Shown piece after piece: positions 26,636 through 37,537 of a stretch of 64,000 nucleotides of DNA; positions within the stretch are counted from its first letter, which is position 1; the number at the start of each line of letters is the position of its first letter. This DNA comes from Collybiopsis luxurians FD-317 M1 (taxonomy: Eukaryota; Basidiomycota; Agaricomycetes; Agaricales; Omphalotaceae). The translations under genes and the position numbers were made by a program. The stretch is from contig KN834750.1 of assembly GCA_000827265.1 (NCBI GenBank), positions 310,001 through 374,000 on the forward strand. Reading direction: 5' to 3'. Below the pieces are notes generated by a model that saw only the letters and a list, made by a program, of their open reading frames with translations, did not search any database and was not told where the DNA came from.

Positions 26636-29600
26636 ATGTTGGTTCGTGGTCAGAGGTTACCGCTTGGGACGATACTCCGACAAAAGAAAATATTAAGCGG
26701 TACGGTCGCTGCAAGTGTGTTAGCAGTTGGCCTGAGATCAGCAGGGCTATCCAGTCAAGTCAGATATGGAGAATTCCGAGCAATTGCCACGCGTTTCCAG
26801 ACGCGAACAGCTTCATCTTTCCTCTTTCCCTCTACTTCTCCATCCATGGCCATCCAACCTCCTCAGCCTCCTCCTCAATGGACACATCGTGCAGAAGAGA
26901 TTGAACCTCTCATCAAAGACGTTATTAACAAGGATCGCGCTCTCCTCGACAAAATCGCTGCTCTTCCACCAGCCGACTGCAATTTTCATTCGGTAAGGTT
27001 CTTTTTGGTAGCTCGCAGCGCTCCTTTGCATTGATGTACATATTTCTAGGTCTTTGTATGGCTTTACATTACGTTGTGCATAATTGAAAGCAGCTCATCA
27101 TCTTCTACAGGTTCCTCTCTCCGAGCTAGAGACCACTTTTGACGCTATCGCAGAACCCCTTTCGTTCTACCAGGTTTGCTCCGATGCCATAGAACGTTGG
27201 CAGTCTTTAACTGAGTTTATAGAATGTATCGGCAGACAAGGCTTTGCGTGACGCGAGCAACAATGCCGAGGTGCTAGTCCGCGACTATGGCGTAGAAGCG
27301 TCTATGCGTATCGATCTGTATAGAGCAAAAGTCGCTGCAGAGAAAAATATCAAGGAATCTGGGCAATGGGAGAAGCTTTCCGCGGAAGAGAAGCGTCTGG
27401 TAGAGCGAATGGTGCGTCATCCTTTCAAGCTTAGTGTCTACATAATCCTCATCCGACCTACAGATACTCGATGGCACTCGTGCAGGCTTGGCTCTCCCGG
27501 AGGAGAAGCGAAATCAGTTGACTGCGCTTAAGAAGGAGCTTTCCCAACTTTGTCTGGAATTCAGTGTAAGCTGTATGCATACCAAACTCGAGACTTGTTC
27601 TTACTAAATGACTTCTAGAAAAATTTCAATGAGGAAGATGTATGCACTTCGCGATCAATCATGGCTTATCTCGTTCATTCGCTCCACAGGGCAGGATCAC
27701 TTTTACGTCGCAAGAGCTCGACGGTGTACCCAAGGATGTTGTCTCGGGCTACACGAAACGGACCGAAGGCTCAGTAGAAGTTTACGATGTAACTTTCAAA
27801 ACTCCTGACATCTTTCCGATTGTGCGTCCCAGATTTTACTTTGACTTCCCCTAGCCAACAGCCAATTGGTTCCATAGTTCAAATTCGCTAAGAACCCGGA
27901 AACTCGTCGCAAGGCATTTGAAGGGCATGAATCTCGTTTGGAGGTCAATGTTCCTATCTTGAACAAGGCTCTCAGTATCCGTCGTCAACTTGCAGCTCTA
28001 CTTGGGTACAACACCTGGTAGGGTTACTGTCTGCTGGGCCTCGCCGTTTTCTGACTTGCAGAATAGGGCTGACTATGTTACTGAAGTCAAGATGATCAAG
28101 AATGGCAAAGGCGTCATTGATGTATAAAGTTCGGCGTTCTCATCGTATTATTGCTTACATTCTACTGCTAGTTTCTGGACGACCTCGAGGAGAAACTCCG
28201 TCCGGTTGGTGTAAAGGATAAAGAGACCCTCTTGGCACTAAAGAAGAAGGAACATGAAGCCCTAGGATTACCTTTTGATGGCGAATTCTACATCTGGGAT
28301 TACCGCTACTATGATAGAAAATACATTGAGGAGAGCCTGGATCTTGACGACATGGTCGTAAAAGAGTATTTCCCTGTCACAGTTGTCGTCCCTACTATTC
28401 TGGAAATCTACCAGAACTTGCTTGGTGTCCGATTTGAGGAACTGAACGGGACCACTTGGCATCCAGGTTCGTTTCCCCAATCAGATAGCTTTCGCTACTT
28501 GACGGTGTCTCAGAGGTCCAGCAATTTTCCGTTTGGGAGAAGGACAGCAAGGACGAGGCTGGGTTCATAGGGTACTGCTATCTTGACTTGTATCCCAGGA
28601 GTGGCAAGTATAGTCATGCTGCTGTATGGCCTCTGCTTCCTGGATACGATCGGGCCGAAGGAAAGCGTAGCTATCCGATAGCAGCAATGGTTGCAAACCT
28701 CGCGAAACCTACCCCAGAGAAGCCGGCTTTAATGCGGCATGACGACGTCGTCACTTTCTTCCATGAGATGGGCCACGTATTCCATGGGCTTCTAAGTCAC
28801 ACGAAATTCTCCAGATTCCACGGCACAAGGTGTGTTTTGTTCTAGATCATTATCCCAAAACTCATCTCCGGTATCTGCAGCGTTGCTCGCGACTTTGTTG
28901 AAGCGCCTTCTCAAATGCTGGAGAATTGGTGAGTAATCTTTGGAAAGAGTTCTGCTCTAAAGCTCAATTTATCTCAGGTGCTGGGAGCCAAAGGTTTTGG
29001 AAAAGATGTCGAGTCACTTTGAAACCAAGAAGCCTCTTTCTCCTGAACTGATTGACAAACTTGTGAAGAGGTTCGTCCAACACATTCTTTCATATGATTA
29101 CAGAACATGAACAATTTCTCTAGTCGTTACGTGAATGTTGGTCTTTTCTACCTTCGCCAGGTCTTCTTCGCCAAATTCGACATCAAGGTCCACACTTCTT
29201 CCGGTAGGTTAAGACTCAGTCTGCGATCACAGTCGCTAATGTTCGGCACAGAGGATCAGGATTATACTGCACTATGGAATTCGCTTCGTGAATCTATCTC
29301 ACTAGTCAAATCAGGAAAGCCGACGCCTGGCCAAGGCACCTTCGGTCACATCACCGGTGGGTACGATGCTGGGTACTACGGGTAGGTGGTCGTCTTAAAT
29401 ATCGAGTCGTGCTGTTCATCTTCTTTGAAGCTACACATACTCCCTGGTCTTTGCTGCGGATATGTATGGTGAGGAGGATCCTTGTTGTAGTTTTTCTTCG
29501 AATGACCAATTTCCGATGCAGCTTCGGTGTTCAAAGCCGATCCCCTAGATCCTGCTCGCGGTCAACGCTATCGCGAGAAGATCCTCGTACCCGGCGGGAG

Positions 29601-29759
29601 TCGAGAAGAACTCGATTCTTTGAAGGTGACTTATCCATCGCCCTCCGTCTCACTGCTCACTGACGAAAAACAAAATTTCAGGACTTTTTGGGTCGTGAAC
29701 CAAACAGCAAGGCCTTCCTGAACGAGTTGTTTGGTTCCGAGGCATCGGCGAATCTGTGA
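26636..29759 (+). CDS. PRD1: M3 metallo-oligopeptidase (saccharolysin / thimet oligopeptidase)
   Basis: This zinc endopeptidase degrades short peptides in the cytosol and mitochondrial intermembrane space. The catalytic motif HEMGHVFHGLLSHTKFSRFH contains HExxH, and FVEAPSQMLENW supplies the third zinc ligand. Other family blocks are SQELDGVPKDVVSGY, FAKNPETRRKAFEGHESR, AALLGYNTWADYVTEVKMIK, EFYIWDYRYYDRKYIEESLD, GYCYLDLYPRSGKYSHAAVW, HITGGYDAGYYGYTYSLVFA and the end NSKAFLNELFGSEASANL. More than ten introns interrupt it. Two in-frame ATGs are possible. The first (26636) adds 70 residues that are basic and Ser/Arg-rich and look like a mitochondrial presequence; the second (26846, MAIQPPQPPPQWTH) matches the usual cytosolic start. 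Confidence 0.93.
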
Positions 29760-29870
29760 AATGTGTATCACTGTGGACAATTACTAATATACAACCGCAT
29801 CATCGAACAAGAAAATGGCTGTTAATATCAAATTTTTTTCTCACGACGTCAAAGCAAGGTATCGCAGCCG

Positions 29871-30651
29871 TCAATCTTCAATAGGTCGAGAGGCAGCGTC
29901 CCACATAGCGCGGTTCCTATGGTCACCAACCAAGATTGAACACCGAGGTCCAATCTGGCGTTGACAGAGACTCTGAAAGGCATTGTAATTTCGATTTGAC
30001 CAAGCTGGATCCTTTGGATCTAGCTTGAGAGTGATAACGCCTTTCGCTGGATCACCTAATAAGAGATGTTAGTTTCTGTAAGCGACGTATGAGTCGGAAT
30101 ACCTGACCTAGCTTGAAATCCGTGCCCCAATTCGCGCCGATGCCTTTATCCCCCCAAGATTTGGAAATGAACGCAATACAGGGGTTTACATTGCCACTCG
30201 AAACTCTTCCAAGCTAAGCACAGTCAAGATAAGCAGGTAGAGACCCTTGATGAAGAACTCCATACCTGGAGGGAACGGATAGATTTAGAAAAATTAATGA
30301 TCTCAACGTAGTTCCTGGGCCCTCGAATGCAGAAGGTGTTCGAAGAAGAGTTCGCTTTGAATTGTATATAATGTCCAGGACCGAGATGTTTATATCCGAA
30401 ATAAAGCTCGCTCAGGGGAATGGTCCTGAATTCGGTATGTGTGACGATTGACGACGAGGAACTCAAAAAAGCTGTACTAGAAGGGGAGGCCGTTGGAGAT
30501 TCTCGCTTTGCGGTACGGCTAGAGCTTGATAAAGCAGCTTCGTGGGTACTCGTTTGAATCTATTAAAACATGACTTCTCTCTTAGGTTTGAAAGTCAAGA
30601 CTAGCAAGGACTGACTGGTAAAAAGGCCCTGATCTGCATGATTGAATCCAT
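29871..30651 (-). CDS. Unrecognised protein, about 200 residues
   Basis: I do not recognise this gene, but the minus strand gives a coherent spliced model. ATG 30651 reads MDSIMQIRAFLP, and a 56-nt intron joins in frame to IQTSTHEAALSSSSRTAKRE and a Ser-rich stretch. Then comes EFRTIPLSELYFGYKHLGPG, HYIQFKANSSSNTFCIRGPR, NYVEIINFSKSIRSLQ, an intron, GRVSSGNVNPCIAFISKSWG, DKGIGANWGTDFKLG, an intron, and GDPAKGVITLKLDPKDPAW. The C-terminus NYNAFQSLCQRQIGPRCSIL, VGDHRNRAMWDAASRPIED ends at 29871. There is no signal peptide or membrane helix. The start is tentative. It converges with the oligopeptidase gene 111 bp away. Confidence 0.6.
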
Positions 30652-30813
30652 GAAGTTGACTGTCAATTGTTCGTGCATTGATTCATTTTGAAGCGACTGC
30701 TGTTTACATTTCAAGGTAGGAGAGGGTGATGCTGAGTTGAATAAACTTGATTCTTGAGAAAGATTAGTCGTGAGTGCTACTTTCAGAACGTGTAAGTATG
30801 GAATTCTGATATA

Positions 30814-31332
30814 TTACTCAACGGGCCAGAGCTCACACAATTTATGTTGCGCGTCGACGTTGCTGCTAGCCGGTGGTCTAGCATATTTTATTCTGTGTCT
30901 AGGTGGAACAGCGGGCATTGAATCCAAGGTGTGATTTTTCTCTTTGTTCTCGGGTTGATGCTGATCAGCAATACGTGGGTCATATCCTGAATATTCTGAG
31001 TGAACAGCAAGGGCAGCGACGAAGATTGAAGCTGCACCTCCGTTCAGTTTTCTGCGTTTCAGTGCTGGTTCACCCGCACTCTGGTGCTCTTCTTTCGACC
31101 AGGCCGAGTACGAACACCGGGAGTCGTCGTCGTTGATGTCCTTAAGTTCTTCGGATTGGAAACCATTACAAGCCAAAGCGAACGCTTTCTGAACATTTAT
31201 CTCTCAGTGGGAGTCCGCATAAGTAGAGGAACAAGTTACCTTTCGGGAAGTGGGATTCGTGAAAGTGGAAGACGGAGGTCTGGGGCAAAATAATGATGTA
31301 CAAAATCGCAGCGCGGGAAGCGTTTGTGACAT
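30814..31332 (-). CDS. Unrecognised small protein, possible mitochondrial leader
   Basis: ATG 31332 opens MSQTLPALRFCTSLFCPRPP, which lacks acidic residues and could be a mitochondrial targeting leader. A phase-0 intron of 51 nt (31239-31189) joins TNPTSRK to KAFALACNGFQSEELKDIND. The body continues DDSRCSYSAWSKEEHQSAGE, PALKRRKLNGGAASIFVAAL and AVHSEYSGYDPRIADQHQPE, and ends in AQHKLCELWPVE at 30814, giving about 150 residues. KRRK could also act as a nuclear signal. I cannot assign a family. The precise fit of the intron phase to two open frames is the main support for its being a gene. It is divergent from the PLK4-like gene over 241 bp that include an 18-nt T run near 31509-31526. Confidence 0.5.
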
Positions 31333-31573
31333 ACTGGATCGTAAGCATGAAAGCTATTTGCTGGGGATTTCTGAGTATATGCGTAAAAGTTGTTGCCCAA
31401 GAAATGTGGCTCTGAATGAGACAGCGAGTGGACTTTGTGGGAAAGCGGACGGTTGTATTTACTCACTTTACCTCCATTTTTCGTACCTCAGGCCTCAACC
31501 TTCAGCTTTTTTTTTTTTTTTTTTAAATTCTGTCAGGATCACAATTTCAGCTGGCCACTCGTTTATTGGCGAT

Positions 31574-34500
31574 ATGGCGTCCTTGGATGATCCAGGAAAG
31601 GACGGTCTAGATGTGAGAACAGTCTCGTCCTCAATATGTTTGCTAACCTACCTCGCCATCGATAGAACTACGAAATTCTCGAGCAAGTAGCCAGCAGTCC
31701 AGCTTCTAATGTATATCGCGCCAGATGTAAGCGTGGGCGCCTCAAGAACAGATTGATTGCCTTGAAAAAGGTATCGATAATCGTAATACTTGAATTGCAG
31801 TGCGCTGAACGGACGCTCTAGTTGTCACTCGATAAAACGCACTCTCCTTCTTCAATCTCGCTCTACCAAACATTATGCCATCCTTGCATCGTCTCCCTGT
31901 TTTCCATTTTCTCGACATCAAGTCATCGATTCCAAGTGCTGGAATTCTGCTCCGGAGGATCTCTTTCTACTTTCCTTACTTCTCGCTCAGACGGCGTTTT
32001 ATCCGAGGGGGAAACTCGCTCAGTCCTCAGATCCATCCTAGATGGCCTCGCGTATCTGAACAAAAATTCCATCGTGCATCGTAATATAAATCTCGAGAAC
32101 GTCAAACTCACTGATCAGTGTAGAGTCGTACGTAGTTAGCGTTCCTCGCTTTCTTCACCTTGACGCTCGTGATTTTTCCCTTCAGAAACTTTCTAATTTG
32201 GATTTAGCAATACGCCTTCCGTGTCAGGATTTTGCAGCATTTACTCTTACTCACCCAGAATACGTTGCCCCGCGAGTACCATCCTGCATTGTTCAACGTT
32301 GCGCGACTTATTCTACCTTGATTTTACCTTGACAGAGAATTTCTTTCAAGAAGACCCTATGATTGCAGCGCAGATCTGTGGTCCTTGGGTTGTCTCATAT
32401 TTACTTGCCTTGTTGGTAAACCACCGTTCCAGGTACTTTTGTCCCTGGATCCCGTAGGAGAATTATCTATTAATGTCAGTGTTTAGGGACCCTCAATGGA
32501 TGATGTGTTTGAAAAGATATTGCATGGACGTTATAAGACGCCAGAAACAATATCAACATTGGCTGGGAACTTTATCTCAAGCCTTATTCAGCTGGTATGT
32601 GCGTCTTGCCCTCCTCTTTCCTAAACTGACAAACTCTGAAGGACCCAAAGCGTAGACAAGACCTCATTTCCGTTTCATTCGATCCTTTTCTCGATTCTCG
32701 ACTTCCCGAGACACACTTGAAGATTTCGGACTTGGTTCCTCAGAGTAAAAAAATGTCTAAAGCACATCCTTTGCCTTTTCGAGTACGCTCTTCTTTTAAA
32801 GCGAACCCTATCACCGAGGCGACACGGAAGAGGCCTCCACTACAAAATATTCAGAATGCTGATCTTAGGCGCGTACTGAGCGACGAAATATCGTTGGCAG
32901 AGCGGCGAATTGTATCGGATCCAGGTATAAAGTCAGAAACGGCTATCAACTGCGATAGTCGCAGGCATTCGTCGTTGAATCTTCCAAATAATACCCGTCC
33001 TCGAGCGTCAAAGCGATCGGGGATCCAGGTATCCTCGCCTGATTCCTCAGAGTACGAACATGCGCAGATTCTTCGTAAAAACAGTAGGGGAGGCCCTGAG
33101 GATCAAAATGATTCGGTATGATTTTATTTTTGCCTGATTTTCCCTGATTTTACCCTCCGCTTCATACCAGGACTCATCTTTTGATTCACTCCCGGTCGGG
33201 ACGAGTCGACCTTTGCCTCTCAACACTGCCTTACTTTCTGCACGAGTACATAAAACGGTCAACGGACAGATCACCGTTCTGCCCTCTCGTTCGTTATTAG
33301 TAGACTTTCGAGAAGGAGAGAGACGAAGAGGCAAACCCGGCATAGAGGTGTTCGTGGTCAGTCCCGAGGGAGAGGAGGTACAATGCTCTTTGTTTACCGT
33401 CCTCCGGCCGTGCTGACTGTACTTTAGGTCAAGGTCTACTCAGCGCCGCATCTGAGTACGCCTTGCTGTCTAGTGGAGCCAGTAGCAGAGCATCGAATCG
33501 ATTCCTTACCGCGGGAGTATTGGACTCAATACAATGATGCCGCCACTCTTATAGACCGGTTGAAGCAACGCACTCCTAGAGTAAGAACATCAATGTTAAT
33601 TGCTTGATTTTGTCTTATTTGTATATCGTCAGATGATAGTGCACGAACCAAACTTGAAATGCGCCTTGATGGCGAATGCTCCTCAAGCGGACGTCGAATT
33701 GATATTCTCTGATTCAACACTCGATACGACTGGCAGAACATCTCATAATCAAACTGTAGTTTCAAGCTTGGACAAAGATAAGGCTTATTTGCGGCTACGA
33801 TATTCCAGACAAATGCATTCCCTGGAGATCGCAAAGTGTGCAGTAGGTCCTCAAGGAAAGGAATGGAAGAAGCGGACCGTCAATATTTCAAGGCTGAGTT
33901 TTTCTTCGGAGGCTGCTCTCAATAATTTGTCCAAAGTGGAGATGGACGGAATCAAACGTTTATCGCAATTCGTGCGCATCTGCGAAGCTGTTGAAGGAGA
34001 AGATGACGCTGCGGATCGGGATGCAACTTTTCGGGTGTCGGACTCAAAATCAACACCTACTGGCGGTGCCTCCCTTCTCAAACATCCTCTACTTGACGAG
34101 TGCCCTGCTAATACAAACCGGATCGTGAGCGGCACTGGATCTCGTACGCTTGGACACTCGTCTTCTATGTCTTCTGTCGATCTGGCGCCTCGCCCCCGAA
34201 AATTTCTATCAAAGACCAAGTACCAAGACATAGAAGGACCCCCAGATTCAACCGAGAAGCAACTTCACGAATTCGATTACTCGACCAAGAATATAACGTT
34301 GAATGCCTCTGAGATGACCCCCTCACGCTCTCAAAATGGACTTCTTACGACTGGGCTTGGCCAAAATGCTCCTGAACAGCCGCTTCAGACGCGGTACATC
34401 CCTTCTGTAGGATGGTGTATCCGATACGGTTCCAAAGTTTCTCAGGGCGGACGATACAAAATTATGTTTCTTGATGGCGACGTTGTCGATATTAATGTCG

Positions 34501-34716
34501 ATGAAGAGTGGGTAGAACACGTGGTGCTGGGTGTGGAGGGTAGCAACGAAAGACAAAGGTTCGTGCGGATATGGATTAGCTGGAGAGGAAACTGATTCCG
34601 TTTGCGACAGGCTTTCCATTCGTGAAGGCCACTTGCAGCGCGCCTTAAGTGAACGTTTGAAAGTATTTGAAGAATTTGTTTCCATGTTTGAAGCTACAGA
34701 GACTTCCTATTTATGA
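31574..34716 (+). CDS. PLK4/SAK-like protein with degenerate kinase domain
   Basis: From ATG 31574, an N-terminal kinase fold is followed by PLK4-type polo boxes. Kinase part: YEILEQVASSPASNVYRARC in the glycine-loop position (no GxGxxG), LIALKK with the VAIK-type lysine, VLEFCSGGSLSTFL hinge, IVHRNINLENVKL instead of HRDxKxxN, KLSNLDLA instead of DFG, then VAPEFLSRRPYDCSADLWSL with APE and DxWSxG kept. A GC-AG intron (32272-32335) is needed to keep APE. C-terminal part: a cryptic-polo-box region with LPREYWTQYNDAATLIDRLK, KCALMANAPQADVELIFSDS and LRLRYSRQMHSLEI, and a last polo box RYIPSVGWCIRYGSKVSQGG, RYKIMFLDGDVVDI, ERLKVFEEFVSMFEA, stopping at 34716. PLK4 controls centriole duplication in animals. 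Here loss of both catalytic Asp residues and the glycine loop suggests a pseudokinase scaffold. Family assignment rests on the polo-box blocks. Confidence 0.82.
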
Positions 34717-34789
34717 CAGATGATACTTGGGCCAGACCATGATATACATAAAACCTTACACATACCCCTCGATAGTTTACAGGAGAAAC

Positions 34790-37103
34790 CTAACAAAGCC
34801 TGATCTTTCCGACGGTTGGATCATGATCACTAGCACGGTTGTTAATGTTCGAGCCCCAGTTATTGACCTGGATATCCACATAAAACATTCCATCTTGATA
34901 GAGAAAATAGGGAGAGGAAGTTGCTTACATGAATATGCTGAACCGCATTCTCCCGATTAGAGAGAGCTGGAGATACAAATGCATGATCCAATTGCTCGCA
35001 ATTTTCATCAAAAACGTAGGTATAACGTTCAACCGGGTCTACATTTGCTAGTACATCCATTTCCTCCATAATGTCGGTCAATGAGGCAAATACAGAGCGT
35101 GTTTCAAGGTATTCATTGCAGTCTCCTGCAACTAAGACATTGGCGTCGCTATCGATATCAAACACAGATTGGACGAAGCTCTAAAAAAGCGGAGCAATTA
35201 GAATCAGCGGAGAATTGCCGGAGCTTATCTCGGGAAGAGACGTACAGCCACCAATTCAACCTGTGTGGTACGTTTAGCGACAGGAGAGTTAACGGGAGGA
35301 CGTGCGTTTCCCCATGTGGAGGAGGAACCGTCCTTTGATTCCAAGTGCAAATTGACAGTAAAGAGAGTGGCTCCGCCATTAGTTTGCCATTCTGCTACAA
35401 GAGGCTTGCGAGAATTTTCCCATGCAGCATTACTTGGGTCGATTCGGCCAGGGTTAAGGCTAGAAGTCGAAGATAAGTCCAGTTCAACATTTGATGAGTT
35501 TTTTACTGACTTCAACTTGGGTACGCCGTCGGAGTCACTCACGGCGATTGCTTCCGTTGCTGTGCCTGCTGGGGAACCAGGGACGAGTTGGAGTTTTTGT
35601 GGGCGATATCTATGATATGGTCAGCATGCATTCCCCATCATACTTATTGAGCTCACAAATACGCTTGGCGAATGTTTCCTCCTGTTTCACCTCCATCGGC
35701 GTCGTTGACGGGATCGATAACCACAAAGTCATACGTTACTCCGCTAACATTAGCTATCGCTGATATCAAAGTGGATAGCGTCAGATTTGAGCTGACAACA
35801 CCGTCATTCGTTGCCCCGTCGTTATCTTGTATTTCCTGCAAAAACACAATATCTGGGTGTAACAAATCGTTTGCAATGTGGCTTGCAACGGCCGGAAGTT
35901 GGGTGGCTGTTGGCGAGAAGTTATCTACCTATGTGTATTACCTGAGTTTTAACGTGTCGAAAAAGGAGAAAGAAGCATACATTGTAATCGCCAAAAGTTA
36001 CGATGCAAATATCGGTGACATCCGCTGAAATATTTGTAGGAGGCGCAGAACTGGTGGGAGTGGAGAGCACCTTGGGAGCAGTAAGTGGCAATATGTAGTA
36101 GAACCCGAATCTGCCAGAAGCGTAGTGAAGAAATATGAAAAATCGAATACAACAGGTACATACTGGTATTGGATTACCCCGGTAATGTCCGAGAGTTTGA
36201 CACCCAGAGATACAACAGGATTAGTTGTTCCGTCCAGAGGAGCACCTATGATTATTGCCTCAGGATTGGCATCGCCTGTTGCTGCGTTAGCGCAAGAACA
36301 ATCCTGCAAGTCGCAGATGTACCAGTCGTGATTGTTAAACCTCCACGACTGTTCAGTCCAGTTACGGGCCAATCTCCCACTACCCAGAATTCCCCAAAGT
36401 TATTTGGAAAAGCTACTGATTGCGCAGAAGGAACCGTGACCAGCTGACCCTCGAGACTTGACCAGAAGTCTAATCCATAATCAGTCGGCACCAGAGTGGC
36501 ATTGACCGTGTCAATCAGGCTTTGGTTGTTTGGGACGCTAAGCCAGCCATCGGGACCCACATCCAGCGCGGAAAGATTCTGAGTCGGCGGGCTTCTGTCT
36601 GTTCCCAGTTTGACTGCGGATACAGTGTTTCCGGTAGACTGCACCACCACATTTGCTGCAGTGGGAGATGTGATTTCGGTTCCTGTAAGGTCATTCGGGT
36701 CGCTGCTTGACCGGAATTCCGATACAGTTCCAGTGACACTGACTGGAGAGGAACCTCAGCATCGACTAAAGCGCATGCCAGAGATCACGTACCCATGTCT
36801 CCAACGGCGACTTTATTGAGTACAGAAGTTGTTTCCGAGAAGATAAACAGACCGTTAGATGCACGGACGTCCGAAGAAGCCGGACCAGAGATATAGAAAC
36901 CATTGCTAGCCTGTAATGCGTTCGAAGATAGCTGAAAAAATGAAATCCTCGCATACCTTCGCAGTGACTACTCCCGTAACATTGGAGACGGTTTTACCCG
37001 CGAAGGGCGATTGGAAAGCGATTCCTTGGACATCTGTTACCAGAGTCGCCTGGATATACGGTATCACTGAGGCCAAGAGCGTCAACAAGACGAGCCGATT
37101 CAT
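34790..37103 (-). CDS. Secreted endonuclease/exonuclease/phosphatase-fold protein
   Basis: The ATG at 37103 starts a signal peptide, MNRLVLLTLLASVIPYIQAT. The N-terminal half has an OB-like/extracellular-nuclease region (LVTDVQGIAFQSPFAGKTVS, DLTGTEITSPTAANVVVQST, EGQLVTVPSAQSVAFPNNFG). The C-terminal half carries the EEP hydrolase fold: CIVTFGDYNVDNF, PDIVFLQEIQDNDG (catalytic Glu), GGNIRQAYLYRPQKLQLVPG, LFTVNLHLESKDG, VLVAGDCNEYLETRSV (GDxN) and NINNRASDHDPTVGKIRLC (SDHxP), ending at 34790. These motifs match secreted DNase/nuclease proteins of bacteria and fungi such as ExeM-like nucleases. Extracellular nucleic-acid scavenging is inferred. All key residues of the fold are present, and several introns interrupt it. 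Confidence 0.88.
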
Positions 37104-37537
37104 TGCGTTCGAGCTGCAAGAATCACAATACCTTTCATGGGCCCTTATAACGCTCTTTCCACATGGAATCAAGCATTCGAGAAGTCAGAGGAGATCCATA
37201 TGGCGAGAGAATCATTGCTTCGAAATCAATTCATCAGTCAAGGTCAATAACAAATAAGTCCTTCAAGACTTATCGTCGAATGGTGGAACGCATGTGCTTG
37301 TGGCAGGTCAATGGCGGAAGTTATAACTGAAGCACGAACCCCTAGAATCCATGGAAAGCCGAGGTTATTGAAGAATTTGAAGTGGCACTAAAAGGATTTT
37401 CGGATGGGCGAACGTGGAAAGCCTTCACTGAAATGTATTGCCAGGGTATGTAAGAAATGAGGATATAGATACATTCTAATACTGTCAGCTACGGACATTC
37501 AAAATGAAATCTCCCAACGTCGTTAATCACAGGCCCT
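37104..37537. other. Intergenic stretch between two secreted-protein genes
   Basis: About 430 bases separate the start of the nuclease gene from the stop of the next minus-strand gene. It must hold the nuclease promoter and the 3' UTR of the neighbour. I see no open frame with family-like sequence and no RNA gene. Confidence 0.5.

Noticed and set aside
31505..31530. T18 run as a possible mobile-element tail
   Set aside because: No target-site duplication or element body is visible; it lies in a short promoter interval and is more likely a simple repeat.
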